DNA from: CAVSMC01 sp963798655
GTDB lineage: Bacteria; Pseudomonadota; Gammaproteobacteria; Burkholderiales; Casimicrobiaceae
NCBI GenBank assembly: GCA_963798655.1
Contig: CAWCUH010000023.1
Coordinates: 62,001 to 126,000, forward strand
DNA: 64,000 bases
Direction: 5' to 3'
Shown: positions 41,309 through 52,536 of the stretch, piece by piece
Position numbering within the stretch: the first letter of the stretch is position 1
How the letters are laid out: every line of letters starts with the position of its first letter
Position numbers and translations under genes: made by a program
Notes under the pieces: generated by a model
What the model was told of the DNA's origin: nothing
The model's database searches: none
The model's input: only the letters and a program-made list of their open reading frames with translations

Positions 41309-41572
41309 CTACGCCATCGAGCGGATCGCGTGTGCGAGGCGCGACTTGGTGCGCGACGCGAGGTTCTTGTGCACGATCTTCTTGTCGGCGATGCGATCGA
41401 TCACCGACTGCGACGCCGTGAGCTGCGAGGCGGCAGCCGCCTTGTCGCCGGCGGCGATCGCCTTGCGGACCTTCTTGACGGCGGTGCGAAGCTCGGACTT
41501 GAGGCTCGCGTTGTGCATGCGCAGCGTTTCCGCTTGGCGGGCGCGCTTGCGCGCTTGGGCGGTATTGGCCAT
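41309..41572 (-). CDS. rpsT: 30S ribosomal protein S20
   Basis: The 87-aa basic protein starts MANTAQARKRARQAETLRMHN and is almost all alpha-helical, typical of S20, which binds 16S rRNA early in assembly. Conserved portions include ELRTAVKKVRKAI and KKIVHKNLASRTKSRLA. It is leftward, divergent from murJ, with a clear terminator after it. Confidence 0.97.
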   Translation of the reverse strand: MANTAQARKRARQAETLRMHNASLKSELRTAVKKVRKAIAAGDKAAAASQLTASQSVIDRIADKKIVHKNLASRTKSRLAHAIRSMA

Positions 41573-41767
41573 CGGACTCGGTTCCTTCGGGCGCTTTCGT
41601 TGATGGCGGCGTAACTATTTCGTTGGGCCGCGGAAAAAAGACCAAGCATAATAGCAGCTTAACCGAAAGTGCGCAACGGGCCACGATCCCGCGCGCCGCT
41701 CGCCGCCGATGCTCGATTGCTCCGAATCCCGTCTCGCTCGTTCGCGGCGCCGCCCGCTCGGCGGCCG

Positions 41768-43303
41768 ATGAGCCTGCTGCGCTCGGTCACGACAGTCAGC
41801 GCAATGACGCTGCTGTCGCGAATCACCGGGCTCGCACGCGAAAGCCTCAAGGCGACGGTGTTCGGCGCCGGCGTGTCGATGGACGCGTTCGAGGCCGCGT
41901 TCCGGCTGCCGAACATCCTGCGGCGCCTGTTCGCCGAGGGCGCGTTCGCGCAGGCGTTCGTGCCGATCTTCGCCGAATACCGGCGCCAGCGCGGCGAGGA
42001 GGAAACACGCGCGCTCGTCGGCCGCGTCGGCGCGCTGCTGGCCGTGACGCTGCTCGTGCTCACCGCGCTGGGCGTCTTCGCCGCACCGTGGCTCGTCTAC
42101 GCGCTCGCATCCGGCTTCGCGAAGACTCCGGGCAAGGTCGAGCTCACCGCGGCGATGATCCGGATCGTCTTTCCGTACATCTTCTTCGTGTCGCTCGTTT
42201 CGCTCGCGGGAGGCGTTCTGAACGTTTATCGCGAATTCGCGATCCCGGCGGTGACGCCGGTGCTGCTGAACCTGTCGGTCGTCGGCGCCGCGATCTGGCT
42301 CGCGCCGCACGTCGATCCGCCGATCGTCGCGCTCGCATGGGGCGTGTTTCTCGGCGGCATCGCGCAGCTCGCCGTGCAGATCGCGCCGCTCGCGCGGCTC
42401 GGGATGCTGCCGCGGCCGCGCTTCGACTGGCGCGATCCCGGCGTTCGCCGCGTGCTGCGCGCGATGGGACCGGCCGTGCTCGGCGTGTCGGCGGCGCAGA
42501 TCTCGGCGCTGATCAACACGCAGCTCGCCGCGTCGCTCGGCGACGGGCGCATCTCGTGGATCACGTATGCGGACCGCCTGATGGAATTCCCCACGGCGCT
42601 GCTCGGCGTCGCGCTCGGCACGGTGTTGCTGCCTTCGCTCGCCAAGCATCACGCCGACGCCGATCCCATCGAGTACTCGGCGCTGCTCGACTGGGGCGTT
42701 CGCCTCGCGTTCCTGCTCGCGCTGCCGGCGGCGGTTGCGCTCTGGGTGCTCGCGGTGCCGATGATCTCGACGCTGTACCAGTACGGGCACTTCACCGTCG
42801 CCGACGTGATGGCCACGCGCGACGCGCTGCTCGGCTACAGCGTGGGCCTGCTCGGGCTGATCCTGGTGAAGATCCTCGCGCCCGGCTTCTACGCGCGGCA
42901 GATGATGCGCACGCCCGTGCAGATCGCGTTCGCGAGCGTCGTTGTCGCGCAGACATTCGCGGTGATCCTGATGCAGCGGATCGGGCATGCCGGACTGACG
43001 CTCGCGATCTCGCTCGGCGCTTGCCTCAATGCGGCGCTGCTCTTTCGCGCGCTGCGCCGCCGCGGCATCTACACGCCGCGTCCCGGCTGGCTGCGCTTCT
43101 TCGCGAAGCTCGTGATCGCGCTCGGCGTACTCGCCGCGGCGCTGTTCGCGATCGCCGGCCCGGCGTCGCTGTGGACGGCCGCGTCGCTGTGGACGAAGGT
43201 CGCCCGACTCGGGTGGGTCTGCGCGGCCGGTGCCGGCGTGTATTTCGGCGCGCTGTGGCTGCTGGGCTTCAGGATCGCCGACTTCAACCGGCGAGAGGCG
43301 TAG
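41768..43303 (+). CDS. murJ: Lipid II flippase MurJ
   Basis: The 511-aa membrane protein has 13-14 transmembrane helices and typical MurJ parts: SAMTLLSRITGLARESLKATVFGAG (about residues 11-35), MDAFEAAFRLPNILRRLFAEGAFAQAFVPIF and the central-cavity arginine region GDGRISWITYADRLMEFPTALLG. It flips lipid-linked peptidoglycan precursors across the inner membrane. The start was set at 41768, where homologues begin; a 33-codon extension is not supported. It stops right before the convergent fur gene. Confidence 0.95.
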   Translation: MSLLRSVTTVSAMTLLSRITGLARESLKATVFGAGVSMDAFEAAFRLPNILRRLFAEGAFAQAFVPIFAEYRRQRGEEETRALVGRVGALLAVTLLVLTALGVFAAPWLVYALASGFAKTPGKVELTAAMIRIVFPYIFFVSLVSLAGGVLNVYREFAIPAVTPVLLNLSVVGAAIWLAPHVDPPIVALAWGVFLGGIAQLAVQIAPLARLGMLPRPRFDWRDPGVRRVLRAMGPAVLGVSAAQISALINTQLAASLGDGRISWITYADRLMEFPTALLGVALGTVLLPSLAKHHADADPIEYSALLDWGVRLAFLLALPAAVALWVLAVPMISTLYQYGHFTVADVMATRDALLGYSVGLLGLILVKILAPGFYARQMMRTPVQIAFASVVVAQTFAVILMQRIGHAGLTLAISLGACLNAALLFRALRRRGIYTPRPGWLRFFAKLVIALGVLAAALFAIAGPASLWTAASLWTKVARLGWVCAAGAGVYFGALWLLGFRIADFNRREA

Positions 43304-43738
43304 CTACGATTCCTGACCGTCCTTGCGGAACGGGCAGTGCGCCTTCACGCACTCGGCGTACAGGTACAGCGCGTGCTCGCGGATCTCGAAGCCGCGCTCC
43401 TTAGCGATCTTCATCTGCCGCTTCTCGATCTCGGAGTCGTAGAACTCCTCGACGCGGCCGCAGTTCATGCAGACGAGATGATCGTGATGACGGCCTTCGT
43501 TCAGCTCGAACACCGCCTTGCCGGACTCGAAATGGTGGCGCACGAGCAGGCCGGCCTGCTCGAACTGCGTGAGCACGCGGTAGACGGTGGCGAGGCCGAT
43601 GTCGAGGCCTTCGGACACGAGCTGCTTGTAGACGTCCTCGGCCGTCATGTGGCGAACCTTGGACGACTCGAACAGGTTGATGATCTTCAGCCGCGGCGCC
43701 GTCGCCTTGAGGCCTGCGGACTTCAAATCGTGCGTCAT
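43304..43738 (-). CDS. fur: Ferric uptake regulator
   Basis: The 144-aa protein has a winged helix N-terminal half with GLKATAPRLKIINLFE and ATVYRVLTQFEQAGL. The dimerisation half shows metal-binding HHDHLVCMNCG (about residues 87-97) and a later CPFRKDG cysteine. It represses iron-uptake genes when loaded with Fe(II). Genes fur and bamE are divergent, sharing a 54- to 66-base region with a symmetric -10 sequence. The long in-frame ORF upstream is a shadow of other genes. It converges with murJ with no bases between the stops. Confidence 0.97.
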   Translation of the reverse strand: MTHDLKSAGLKATAPRLKIINLFESSKVRHMTAEDVYKQLVSEGLDIGLATVYRVLTQFEQAGLLVRHHFESGKAVFELNEGRHHDHLVCMNCGRVEEFYDSEIEKRQMKIAKERGFEIREHALYLYAECVKAHCPFRKDGQES

Positions 43739-43763
43739 CGCGTGCGCGCTCCGTAAGGCGTCG

Positions 43764-43776
43764 GCGGCTATAATAG
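43764..43776. promoter_or_regulatory. Symmetric -10 palindrome between fur and bamE
   Basis: The 13-base GGCTATAATAGCC contains TATAAT for the plus strand (43767-43772) and TATTAT for the minus strand. A single element could serve both divergent genes. No clear -35 partners are seen. Confidence 0.45.
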
Positions 43777-43804
43777 CCACTCGCCTTCCAAATTGCGACG
43801 TTCC

Positions 43805-44275
43805 GTGTCCCATCGTTTTCCTTCGCGCCATTCGCTTCTTGCCGCGTCGTCGATCGCGCTCGTGCTCGTCGCCGGCTGCGCGACGATCGACGAGTACTTC
43901 CCGACGGCGCGCTCGTTCGGCGTCTACAAGATCGACATCAACCAGGGCAACTACCTGTCGCAGGACATGGTCGACAAGCTGAAGGTCGGCCAGACGAAGC
44001 AGCAGGTGCGCGCGATCCTCGGCACGCCGCTGGTGACGAGCGCGTTTCGCGACAACCGCTGGGACTACATCTACGAGTTCCAGCGCCAGGGCCGCCTCGT
44101 CGAGCGGCGCGGTTTCACCGCGTATTTCGTCGACGACAAGCTCGCACGCTGGGAAGGCGACGAGATGCCCCAATCGGTGGCGGAGCTGAACCGGGCCGCG
44201 GCAACGCGCGCGCTGCCGCCCGAAGGCGAGAACGTCGTCGTCCGCTGGTTCCGCGACATCTTCAAGCGCGACTGA
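43805..44275 (+). CDS. bamE: Outer membrane protein assembly factor BamE, lipoprotein
   Basis: The 156-aa product carries a lipoprotein signal with lipobox LVAGC (cysteine at about residue 25). The SmpA/OmlA domain follows: VYKIDINQGNYLSQDMVDKLKVGQTKQQVRAILGTPL, and DYIYEFQRQGRLVERRGFTAYFVDDKL (in segments, about residues 38-115). BamE is part of the BAM complex that inserts outer-membrane beta-barrels. The start is a GTG at 43805; a TTG at 43793 is the alternative. It diverges from fur and precedes dapB by 19 bases. Confidence 0.93.
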   Translation: MSHRFPSRHSLLAASSIALVLVAGCATIDEYFPTARSFGVYKIDINQGNYLSQDMVDKLKVGQTKQQVRAILGTPLVTSAFRDNRWDYIYEFQRQGRLVERRGFTAYFVDDKLARWEGDEMPQSVAELNRAAATRALPPEGENVVVRWFRDIFKRD

Positions 44276-44294
44276 CGCCGACGGCGCGCGAGCG

Positions 44295-45107
44295 ATGCTG
44301 CGAATCGCGATCGCCGGCGCGAGCGGCCGGATGGGCCAGGCGCTGATCGAGGCGACGCTCGCCGAGCCCGATCTCGTGCTCGCCGCGGCGATCGACGTCG
44401 AAGGAAGTCCGCTCATCGGGCGCGATGCCGGAGAGCGCTTCGGTCGCACGACCGGTGCGCGCGTGCAAAGCGACGTCGAGGCCGCTCTCGCCGATGTCGA
44501 CGTGCTGATCGACTTCACGCGACCGCAGGGTACGCTCGCCCACGTTGCGGCATGCGCACGTCGCGGCGTCGCGGCGGTCGTCGGCACCACCGGCCTTTCC
44601 GATGCCGACAAGGCGCAGCTCGCGGCGCACGCGCGAACGATTCCGATCGTGCTCGCGCCGAACATGAGCGTCGGCATCAACGTGCTCGCGAAGCTCGTCG
44701 AGACCGCCGCGCGCCAGCTCGGTCCGGCGTACGACATCGAGATCGTCGAGATGCATCACCGGCACAAGGTCGACGCGCCGTCGGGCACCGCGATCGCGCT
44801 CGGCGAAGCGGCGGCGCGCGGCGCCGGGCGCGCGCTCGCCGACTCGGCGATCTACGCGCGCGAAGGCATCACCGGCGAGCGGCCCGCCGGCGCGATCGGC
44901 TTCGCGACGCTTCGCGGCGGCGACGTCGTCGGAGAGCACTCGGTGATCTTCGCCGGCGCCGGCGAGCGCGTCGAGCTCACGCACCGGGCGGCGTCGCGCA
45001 AGAACTTCGCCGCCGGCGCGTTGCGTGCCGCACGCTACGTTGCCGAGCGGCGTGCGCGCGGCGAGAACGGAATCGCGAGCATGGCGGACGTTCTCGGCTT
45101 GCGCTGA
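44295..45107 (+). CDS. dapB: 4-hydroxy-tetrahydrodipicolinate reductase
   Basis: The 270-aa NAD(P)H-dependent enzyme of lysine and diaminopimelate synthesis shows the Rossmann loop GASGRMGQALIEA (residues 8-20). It also shows FTRPQGTLAHV, NMSVGINVLAKL and the signature EMHHRHKVDAPSGTA with catalytic His and Lys (about residues 154-168). Length and motifs are typical. It is followed by carA, a conserved betaproteobacterial order. Confidence 0.97.
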   Translation: MLRIAIAGASGRMGQALIEATLAEPDLVLAAAIDVEGSPLIGRDAGERFGRTTGARVQSDVEAALADVDVLIDFTRPQGTLAHVAACARRGVAAVVGTTGLSDADKAQLAAHARTIPIVLAPNMSVGINVLAKLVETAARQLGPAYDIEIVEMHHRHKVDAPSGTAIALGEAAARGAGRALADSAIYAREGITGERPAGAIGFATLRGGDVVGEHSVIFAGAGERVELTHRAASRKNFAAGALRAARYVAERRARGENGIASMADVLGLR

Positions 45108-45193
45108 CGAGGGGCTGCCGTCCCGAGGCTGCGTCGAGCCATCCGCCTTTCGGCGACGCACGGCGGATTCGTCGGTCGGCGCGCGCCCACGGG

Positions 45194-45222
45194 TTGAAGA
45201 GCAGCCGCGTTGTCGGTATAAT
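45194..45222 (+). promoter_or_regulatory. Strong promoter of carA
   Basis: TTGAAG (45194-45199) and a perfect TATAAT (45217-45222) are separated by 17 bases, 127 bases before the carA start. Transcription should start near 45229, just before a large hairpin. Confidence 0.65.
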
Positions 45223-45235
45223 TGGATGCTTCTAT

Positions 45236-45268
45236 GAAGCGGGAACGGCCGGCGGCCGTTCCCGCTTC
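45236..45268 (+). promoter_or_regulatory. Perfect 15-bp hairpin in the carA leader
   Basis: Two 15-base arms (45236-45250, 45254-45268) pair perfectly around a 3-base loop, only about 7 bases after the predicted transcription start. Without a U-run it is not a classical terminator. It could be a leader regulatory structure or protect the mRNA 5' end. Confidence 0.55.
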
Positions 45269-45348
45269 GCATGTCCGGACCCGGGTCGCTCGACGGCGCG
45301 CCGGGACCCGCGCCGGAAGCGGACGCACGACACCACGAGCGCCTGACG

Positions 45349-46542
45349 ATGACCGCCTCCCGCCCGCTGCTTGCCACGACGACGCCCGCGCTGCTCGCAC
45401 TCGCGGACGGAACGATCTTCCATGGTCGCGCGATTGGCGCTGCCGGCCACGCGGTCGGCGAAGTCGTGTTCAACACGTCGATGACCGGCTACCAGGAGAT
45501 CCTCACCGACCCGTCGTACGCCGGACAGATCGTGACGCTCACGTATCCGCACGTCGGCAACGTCGGCGTCAACGGCGACGACGTCGAGTCCGCGCGCCCG
45601 CATGCGGCGGGACTCGTGATTCGCGACTTGCCGCGCGTCGTGTCGAACTTCCGCTCGCAGGGTGATCTCGGCGCGTACCTCGTTGCGAACGGCGTCGTCG
45701 GCATCGCCGACCTCGACACGCGCAAGCTCACGCGCGCGCTGCGCGAGAAGGGTGCACAGAACGGCTGCATCCACGCCAGGGACCGGCCGGGCGCGATCGG
45801 CGAGCGCGACATCGCCGATGCGCTCGAACGGGCAAAGGCCGCGCCGTCAATGTGCGGCCTCGATCTCGCGAAGGTCGTTTCGTGCCGCGAGCCGTACCCG
45901 TGGTCGGGCGCGACGTGGGCGCTCGGCGAAGGCTATCGCGCGGCGCCGCCCGCGCGCTTCCACGTCGTCGCCTACGACTACGGTGTCAAGCGCAACATCC
46001 TGCGCATCCTCGCCGAGCGCGGCTGCCGCCTCACCGTCGTGCCCGCGCAGACGCCCGCGGCGACGGTGCTCGCGATGCGACCCGACGGCGTGTTCCTGTC
46101 GAACGGCCCGGGCGACCCCGAGCCGTGCACCTACGCGATCGAAGCGATCCGCACGTTCCTCGACGCCGCGGTGCCGACGTTCGGCATCTGCCTCGGCCAT
46201 CAGCTGCTTGGCCTCGCGTCGGGCGGGCGCACGCTCAAGATGAAGTTCGGACATCACGGCGCGAACCATCCGGTGCTCGACAACGACACCGGCCAGGTGC
46301 TGATCACGAGCCAGAACCACGGCTTCGCCGTCGACCCTGCATCGCTGCCTTCGACGGTGCGCATGACGCATGTCTCGCTGTTCGACGGCAGCCTGCAGGG
46401 CATCGCGCGCACCGATCGTCCGGCGTTCAGCTTCCAGGGCCACCCGGAGGCGAGCCCCGGGCCGCACGACATCCGCTATCTGTTCGATCGCTTCGTCAGG
46501 CTGATGGAACAGCGTGGCGCGTCGCCGGCGAAGGCTGCCTAG
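45349..46542 (+). CDS. carA: Carbamoyl-phosphate synthase small (glutaminase) subunit
   Basis: The 397-aa subunit hydrolyses glutamine to feed ammonia to CarB for carbamoyl phosphate, used by argF and pyrimidine synthesis. The N-terminal domain shows FNTSMTGYQEILTDPSYAGQI, and the class I glutaminase shows VFLSNGPGDPEPC, FGICLGHQLLGLA with the nucleophilic cysteine (about residue 280) and FQGHPEASPGP with the catalytic His and Glu. The start was chosen at the ATG at 45349; an open frame of 26 codons upstream lies inside the leader. The gap to carB holds tandem repeats. Confidence 0.96.
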   Translation: MTASRPLLATTTPALLALADGTIFHGRAIGAAGHAVGEVVFNTSMTGYQEILTDPSYAGQIVTLTYPHVGNVGVNGDDVESARPHAAGLVIRDLPRVVSNFRSQGDLGAYLVANGVVGIADLDTRKLTRALREKGAQNGCIHARDRPGAIGERDIADALERAKAAPSMCGLDLAKVVSCREPYPWSGATWALGEGYRAAPPARFHVVAYDYGVKRNILRILAERGCRLTVVPAQTPAATVLAMRPDGVFLSNGPGDPEPCTYAIEAIRTFLDAAVPTFGICLGHQLLGLASGGRTLKMKFGHHGANHPVLDNDTGQVLITSQNHGFAVDPASLPSTVRMTHVSLFDGSLQGIARTDRPAFSFQGHPEASPGPHDIRYLFDRFVRLMEQRGASPAKAA

Positions 46543-46548
46543 GATGAA

Positions 46549-46776
46549 CGAGCCCCGCGCTCGCTTCGCTCGCTGCCCCCTGAGGGGGCTGGGTCAGTCC
46601 CTTGGGGCGGCCCTGCGGGACATGAAACGACCCCCAGGCTCGCTGTGCTCGCTACCCCCAAAGGGGGCTCGTCAGTCCCTTGGGGCGGCCCTGCGGGACA
46701 TGAAACGACCCCCAGGCTCGCTGTGCTCGCTACCCCCAAGGGGGCTCGTCAGTCCCTTGGGGCGGCCCTGCGGGAC
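46549..46776 (+). repeat. Three tandem ~78-bp repeats between carA and carB
   Basis: Copy 1 is 46549-46627 (79 bases, divergent first half), copy 2 is 46628-46705 (78) and copy 3 is 46706-46776 (71, ending at the carB leader). Copies 2 and 3 are nearly identical. Each includes a CCCCC(AA/AAA/TGA)GGGGG hairpin and a second palindromic part, CCCTTGGGGCGGCCCTGCGGG in pieces. The frame upstream of carB stays open through all copies, but the composition is that of a non-coding repeat. In the mRNA it would give serial hairpins between the two cistrons. Confidence 0.85.
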
Positions 46777-46780
46777 TGAC

Positions 46781-50008
<3,228 letters not shown>

Positions 50009-50094
50009 GACTCGCCGGCGCGGCTGTGCCGATGCCGAGCGGCGCACGAATTTCACTCTGACCCTCCCGCGCATCCGGCGCGACGGCCATCCCG

Positions 50095-50360
50095 CAGTTG
50101 TCGCCTCTGCGCTACGGGGCACTCAGCACGTCGTTCGGCACGCTGACGATCGTCGCGGCCATCGCCATCGCGACGCCCCGATCACGGCGTTCGCCATTGC
50201 GATCGCGCAGGGGCGTCATCTCGGCGCATCCGAGGTTGCCGGCGTGCTGCTGACGGTGTCGGCGCTGGTTGGCAGCAATCTCGCGGCGCGACCCGCGCCC
50301 GCGCCGCGTGCGCCGCGCGCGGTGCCGGCATCCGCGCGCATCGAGCCCTGCAATCGCTGA
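50095..50360 (+). pseudogene. Degraded EamA/DMT transporter fragment
   Basis: Between carB and greA, the sequence from 50095 reads like the start of an EamA second half (LRYGALSTSFGTLTIVAAIAIAT). A frame change near 50175 is followed by the typical last helix region ITAFAIAIAQGRHLGASEVAGVLLTVSALVG, ending at a stop at 50358-50360. The helices between are missing. I read this as a remnant with an internal deletion and frameshift. The rest of the 479-base gap has only the greA promoter region. Confidence 0.5.
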
Positions 50361-50422
50361 TCCGCCCGCAGCGGCGGCGGTAGCGGTCGCGCCGAGCGGC
50401 TGCGCGAACGTCGCGTTGTGGG

Positions 50423-50428
50423 TATAAT
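50423..50428 (+). promoter_or_regulatory. Perfect -10 upstream of greA
   Basis: TATAAT lies 60 bases before greA. A hairpin-prone leader follows (CCGGA with TCCGG and an inner GCGA/TCGC stem at about 50439-50461). Confidence 0.5.
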
Positions 50429-50487
50429 GGCGACTCGGCCGGAGGCGAGTTTCGCGTCCGGTCGTTTCATTTTTCGCATTCGATGCC

Positions 50488-50964
50488 ATGAGCAAGATTC
50501 CGATGACCGTCGAAGGCGCCGAGCGCCTGAAGAAGGAGCTGCATCGACTGAAGACGGTCGACCGCCCGGCGGTGATCCAGGCGCTCGCCGAGGCGCGCTC
50601 GCACGGCGACCTGTCGGAGAACGCCGACTACGACGCGGCGAAGGAGCGGCAGGGCTTCATCGAAGGGCGCATCTCGGAGGTCGAGCGCAAGCTCGCGCAC
50701 GCGCAGGTCATCAATCCGGCCGACATCCATGGCGATGGCCGCATCGTGTTCGGCGCGACCGTCGAGCTCGAGGATCTCGACAGCGGCGAGCGCGTGACCT
50801 ACCAGATCGTCGGCGACGACGAGGCGGACATCAAGCACAACAAGATCTCGGTGAGCTCGCCGATCGCGCGCGCGCTGATCGGCAAGGAAGCCGGCGACAC
50901 CGCCGACGTGCACGCGCCGGCGGGCGTTCGCAGCTACGAGATCCATGAAGTGCGCTACGTGTAG
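50488..50964 (+). CDS. greA: Transcription elongation factor GreA
   Basis: The 158-aa protein has the N-terminal antiparallel coiled coil (about residues 1-75). The acidic tip is in the AEARSHGDLSENADYDAAKERQGF region, with an Asp/Glu pair that promotes transcript cleavage in stalled RNA polymerase. The C-terminal FKBP-like domain includes VTYQIVGDDEADIKHNKISVSSPIARALIG. Length and motifs are standard. Confidence 0.97.
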   Translation: MSKIPMTVEGAERLKKELHRLKTVDRPAVIQALAEARSHGDLSENADYDAAKERQGFIEGRISEVERKLAHAQVINPADIHGDGRIVFGATVELEDLDSGERVTYQIVGDDEADIKHNKISVSSPIARALIGKEAGDTADVHAPAGVRSYEIHEVRYV

Positions 50965-51257
50965 CGCTCGAGGCCTTGGCGCGGCGCCGATCGCGCGCCC
51001 GCTGCTTCATTGACGCGCACGACCAGCGCCATCCATGCCGTTGCACGGCAAAGATGGGCGCGCGAGGCCCGTACCGACGAGCGTCATCCCAAGACGACGT
51101 CATCGACTTTCGGGATTTCGGCATTCTTCCGACGTTCTTTAGGCCGTTCGTCGGCGTCGATCGACCGTTCGTGCGCGTGGCACGCGGCGTGCAGTTCGAT
51201 GCCCACTCGCTGCAGCCCGTTGCGGCAACCGCCTACCACACAAGGGAGAACAGCCAA
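50965..51257. other. Non-coding gap before the pilus operon
   Basis: In these 293 bases I see no gene with support. It should contain the promoter of the pilus operon; no good -35/-10 pair was recognised. AAGGGAGAA ahead of the first pilin GTG is a usable ribosome binding site. Confidence 0.4.
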
Positions 51258-51791
51258 GTGACTCATTCGATCAATCGCGTTGCGCTCGGCGCCGCCATCG
51301 CGGCGGCGACGCTCGCCCTGTCGCCGGCGCACGCCGCCAACGCCACCGCGAACCTCGCCGTGCAGGCGCAGGTCAACGCGAACTGCACGATCTCGACGTC
51401 GATGGTCGACTTCGGCTCGTACGATCCGGTCGTCGCCAACGCAGCGGCGGCGAAGACCGGCAGCGGCGCCGTGACGGTCGCGTGCACGAAAGGATCGGCA
51501 CCGACGATCGGACTCGGACTGGGCAGCAACGCGTCCGGGTCGACGCGCCGGATGACCAACGGCACCGACATGCTCTCGTATGAGCTGTACTTGCCGCCGA
51601 ACGTGACGCCCGGCACCGCATGCGGCGCGCTGACGACGATCTGGGGCACGTCGGGCGCGAATCTGTTCACGCCGACATCGCCCGCGAGCACGGCTGGCCG
51701 CACGTACAACGTCTGCGGTTCGATCGCCGGCGGACAGAACGTCGGCGTCGGCACGTACAACGACATCGTCGTCGCCACCGTCAACTTCTGA
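51258..51791 (+). CDS. Spore coat U domain pilin (archaic chaperone-usher pilus)
   Basis: The 177-aa product has a signal peptide ending near AHAAN (residue 26). A spore coat U (SCPU) domain follows with NCTISTSMVDFGSYDPV, RRMTNGTDMLSYELYLPP and the final VGVGTYNDIVVATVNF, a donor-strand-complemented pilin of the Csu-like archaic class. It is likely the main subunit, secreted by the chaperone and usher that follow. The start is a GTG at 51258 because it gives a full signal peptide. Cys residues at about 45 and 75 probably form a disulfide. Confidence 0.88.
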   Translation: MTHSINRVALGAAIAAATLALSPAHAANATANLAVQAQVNANCTISTSMVDFGSYDPVVANAAAAKTGSGAVTVACTKGSAPTIGLGLGSNASGSTRRMTNGTDMLSYELYLPPNVTPGTACGALTTIWGTSGANLFTPTSPASTAGRTYNVCGSIAGGQNVGVGTYNDIVVATVNF

Positions 51792-51798
51792 TCGCGCT

Positions 51799-52536
51799 GT
51801 GACGTCGCTTCGACGCGCGGCCGCCAAGGCCGCGCTGCTGGCGTGCGCGCTCGCGTGCACGGGCGTGCGCGCCGGGTCGTTCCAGGTCAACCCGATCCGC
51901 GTCGATTTGTCCGTTCAGTCGACGAGCGCCGCGATCACCGTGCGCAACGACGGCAGCGAGCCCGTCGTCGTACAGGCGTCGATGCTCGCGTGGTCGCAGT
52001 CCGGCGGCAGCGACGTCTACACGCCGACGACCGAAGCGCTCGTCACGCCGCCGATCGCGACGATCGCACCCGGTCGCGAGCAGATCATGCGCGTGGGCTT
52101 GCGCCGCGCGCCGGAGGCCGCGCGCGAGTTGACGTATCGGCTGTTCCTGCAGGAAGTGCCCGCGCCGCCGCAGCCGGGCTTCAACGGATTGCAGGTCGCG
52201 CTTCGCATCGGCGTGCCGGTGTTCGTCGCTCCGCTGATGCCGAATCCGAAGCCGTTGCGCTGGAGCGCGGTGCTCGCGAGCGAAGGCATGTTGAAGCTTG
52301 CTGCATCGAACGGCGGCAACGTGCATCACCGGATCGGCGACTTCGATGTGCGCATCGCCGGCGACGCCGCCGCGCCGCTCGCCGGCGCGTCGACGGTGTC
52401 TTACGTGCTGGCCGGCCAGACGCGTGAATGGACGCTCGCGGCTCCCTTCGATCGCGTGCGCTTCGCAAGCGAGCTTGCGCTGAAGGCGTTCACCGATGCG
52501 GGCGAGATCGAAGCGGCAATCAGGCTCGATCGCTAG
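51799..52536 (+). CDS. Periplasmic pilus chaperone
   Basis: The 245-aa protein has a signal peptide ending at VRAG (about residue 25). The PapD-like two-Ig fold follows, with SFQVNPIRVDLSVQSTSAAITVRNDGSEP at the first strands, ATIAPGREQIMRVGLRR in the conserved F1-G1 region and the second domain from about residue 150. It should capture pilins in the periplasm. The start is a GTG at 51799. Its end overlaps the usher start by 41 bases, typical for co-translated pilus genes. Confidence 0.88.
   Translation: MTSLRRAAAKAALLACALACTGVRAGSFQVNPIRVDLSVQSTSAAITVRNDGSEPVVVQASMLAWSQSGGSDVYTPTTEALVTPPIATIAPGREQIMRVGLRRAPEAARELTYRLFLQEVPAPPQPGFNGLQVALRIGVPVFVAPLMPNPKPLRWSAVLASEGMLKLAASNGGNVHHRIGDFDVRIAGDAAAPLAGASTVSYVLAGQTREWTLAAPFDRVRFASELALKAFTDAGEIEAAIRLDR

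Noticed and set aside
46549..46776. CRISPR array
   Set aside because: The units are contiguous without unique spacers, and no cas gene is present.
46514..46780. 89-codon extension of CarB through the tandem repeats
   Set aside because: Open frame results from repeat composition; the CarB fold starts at the ATG at 46781.
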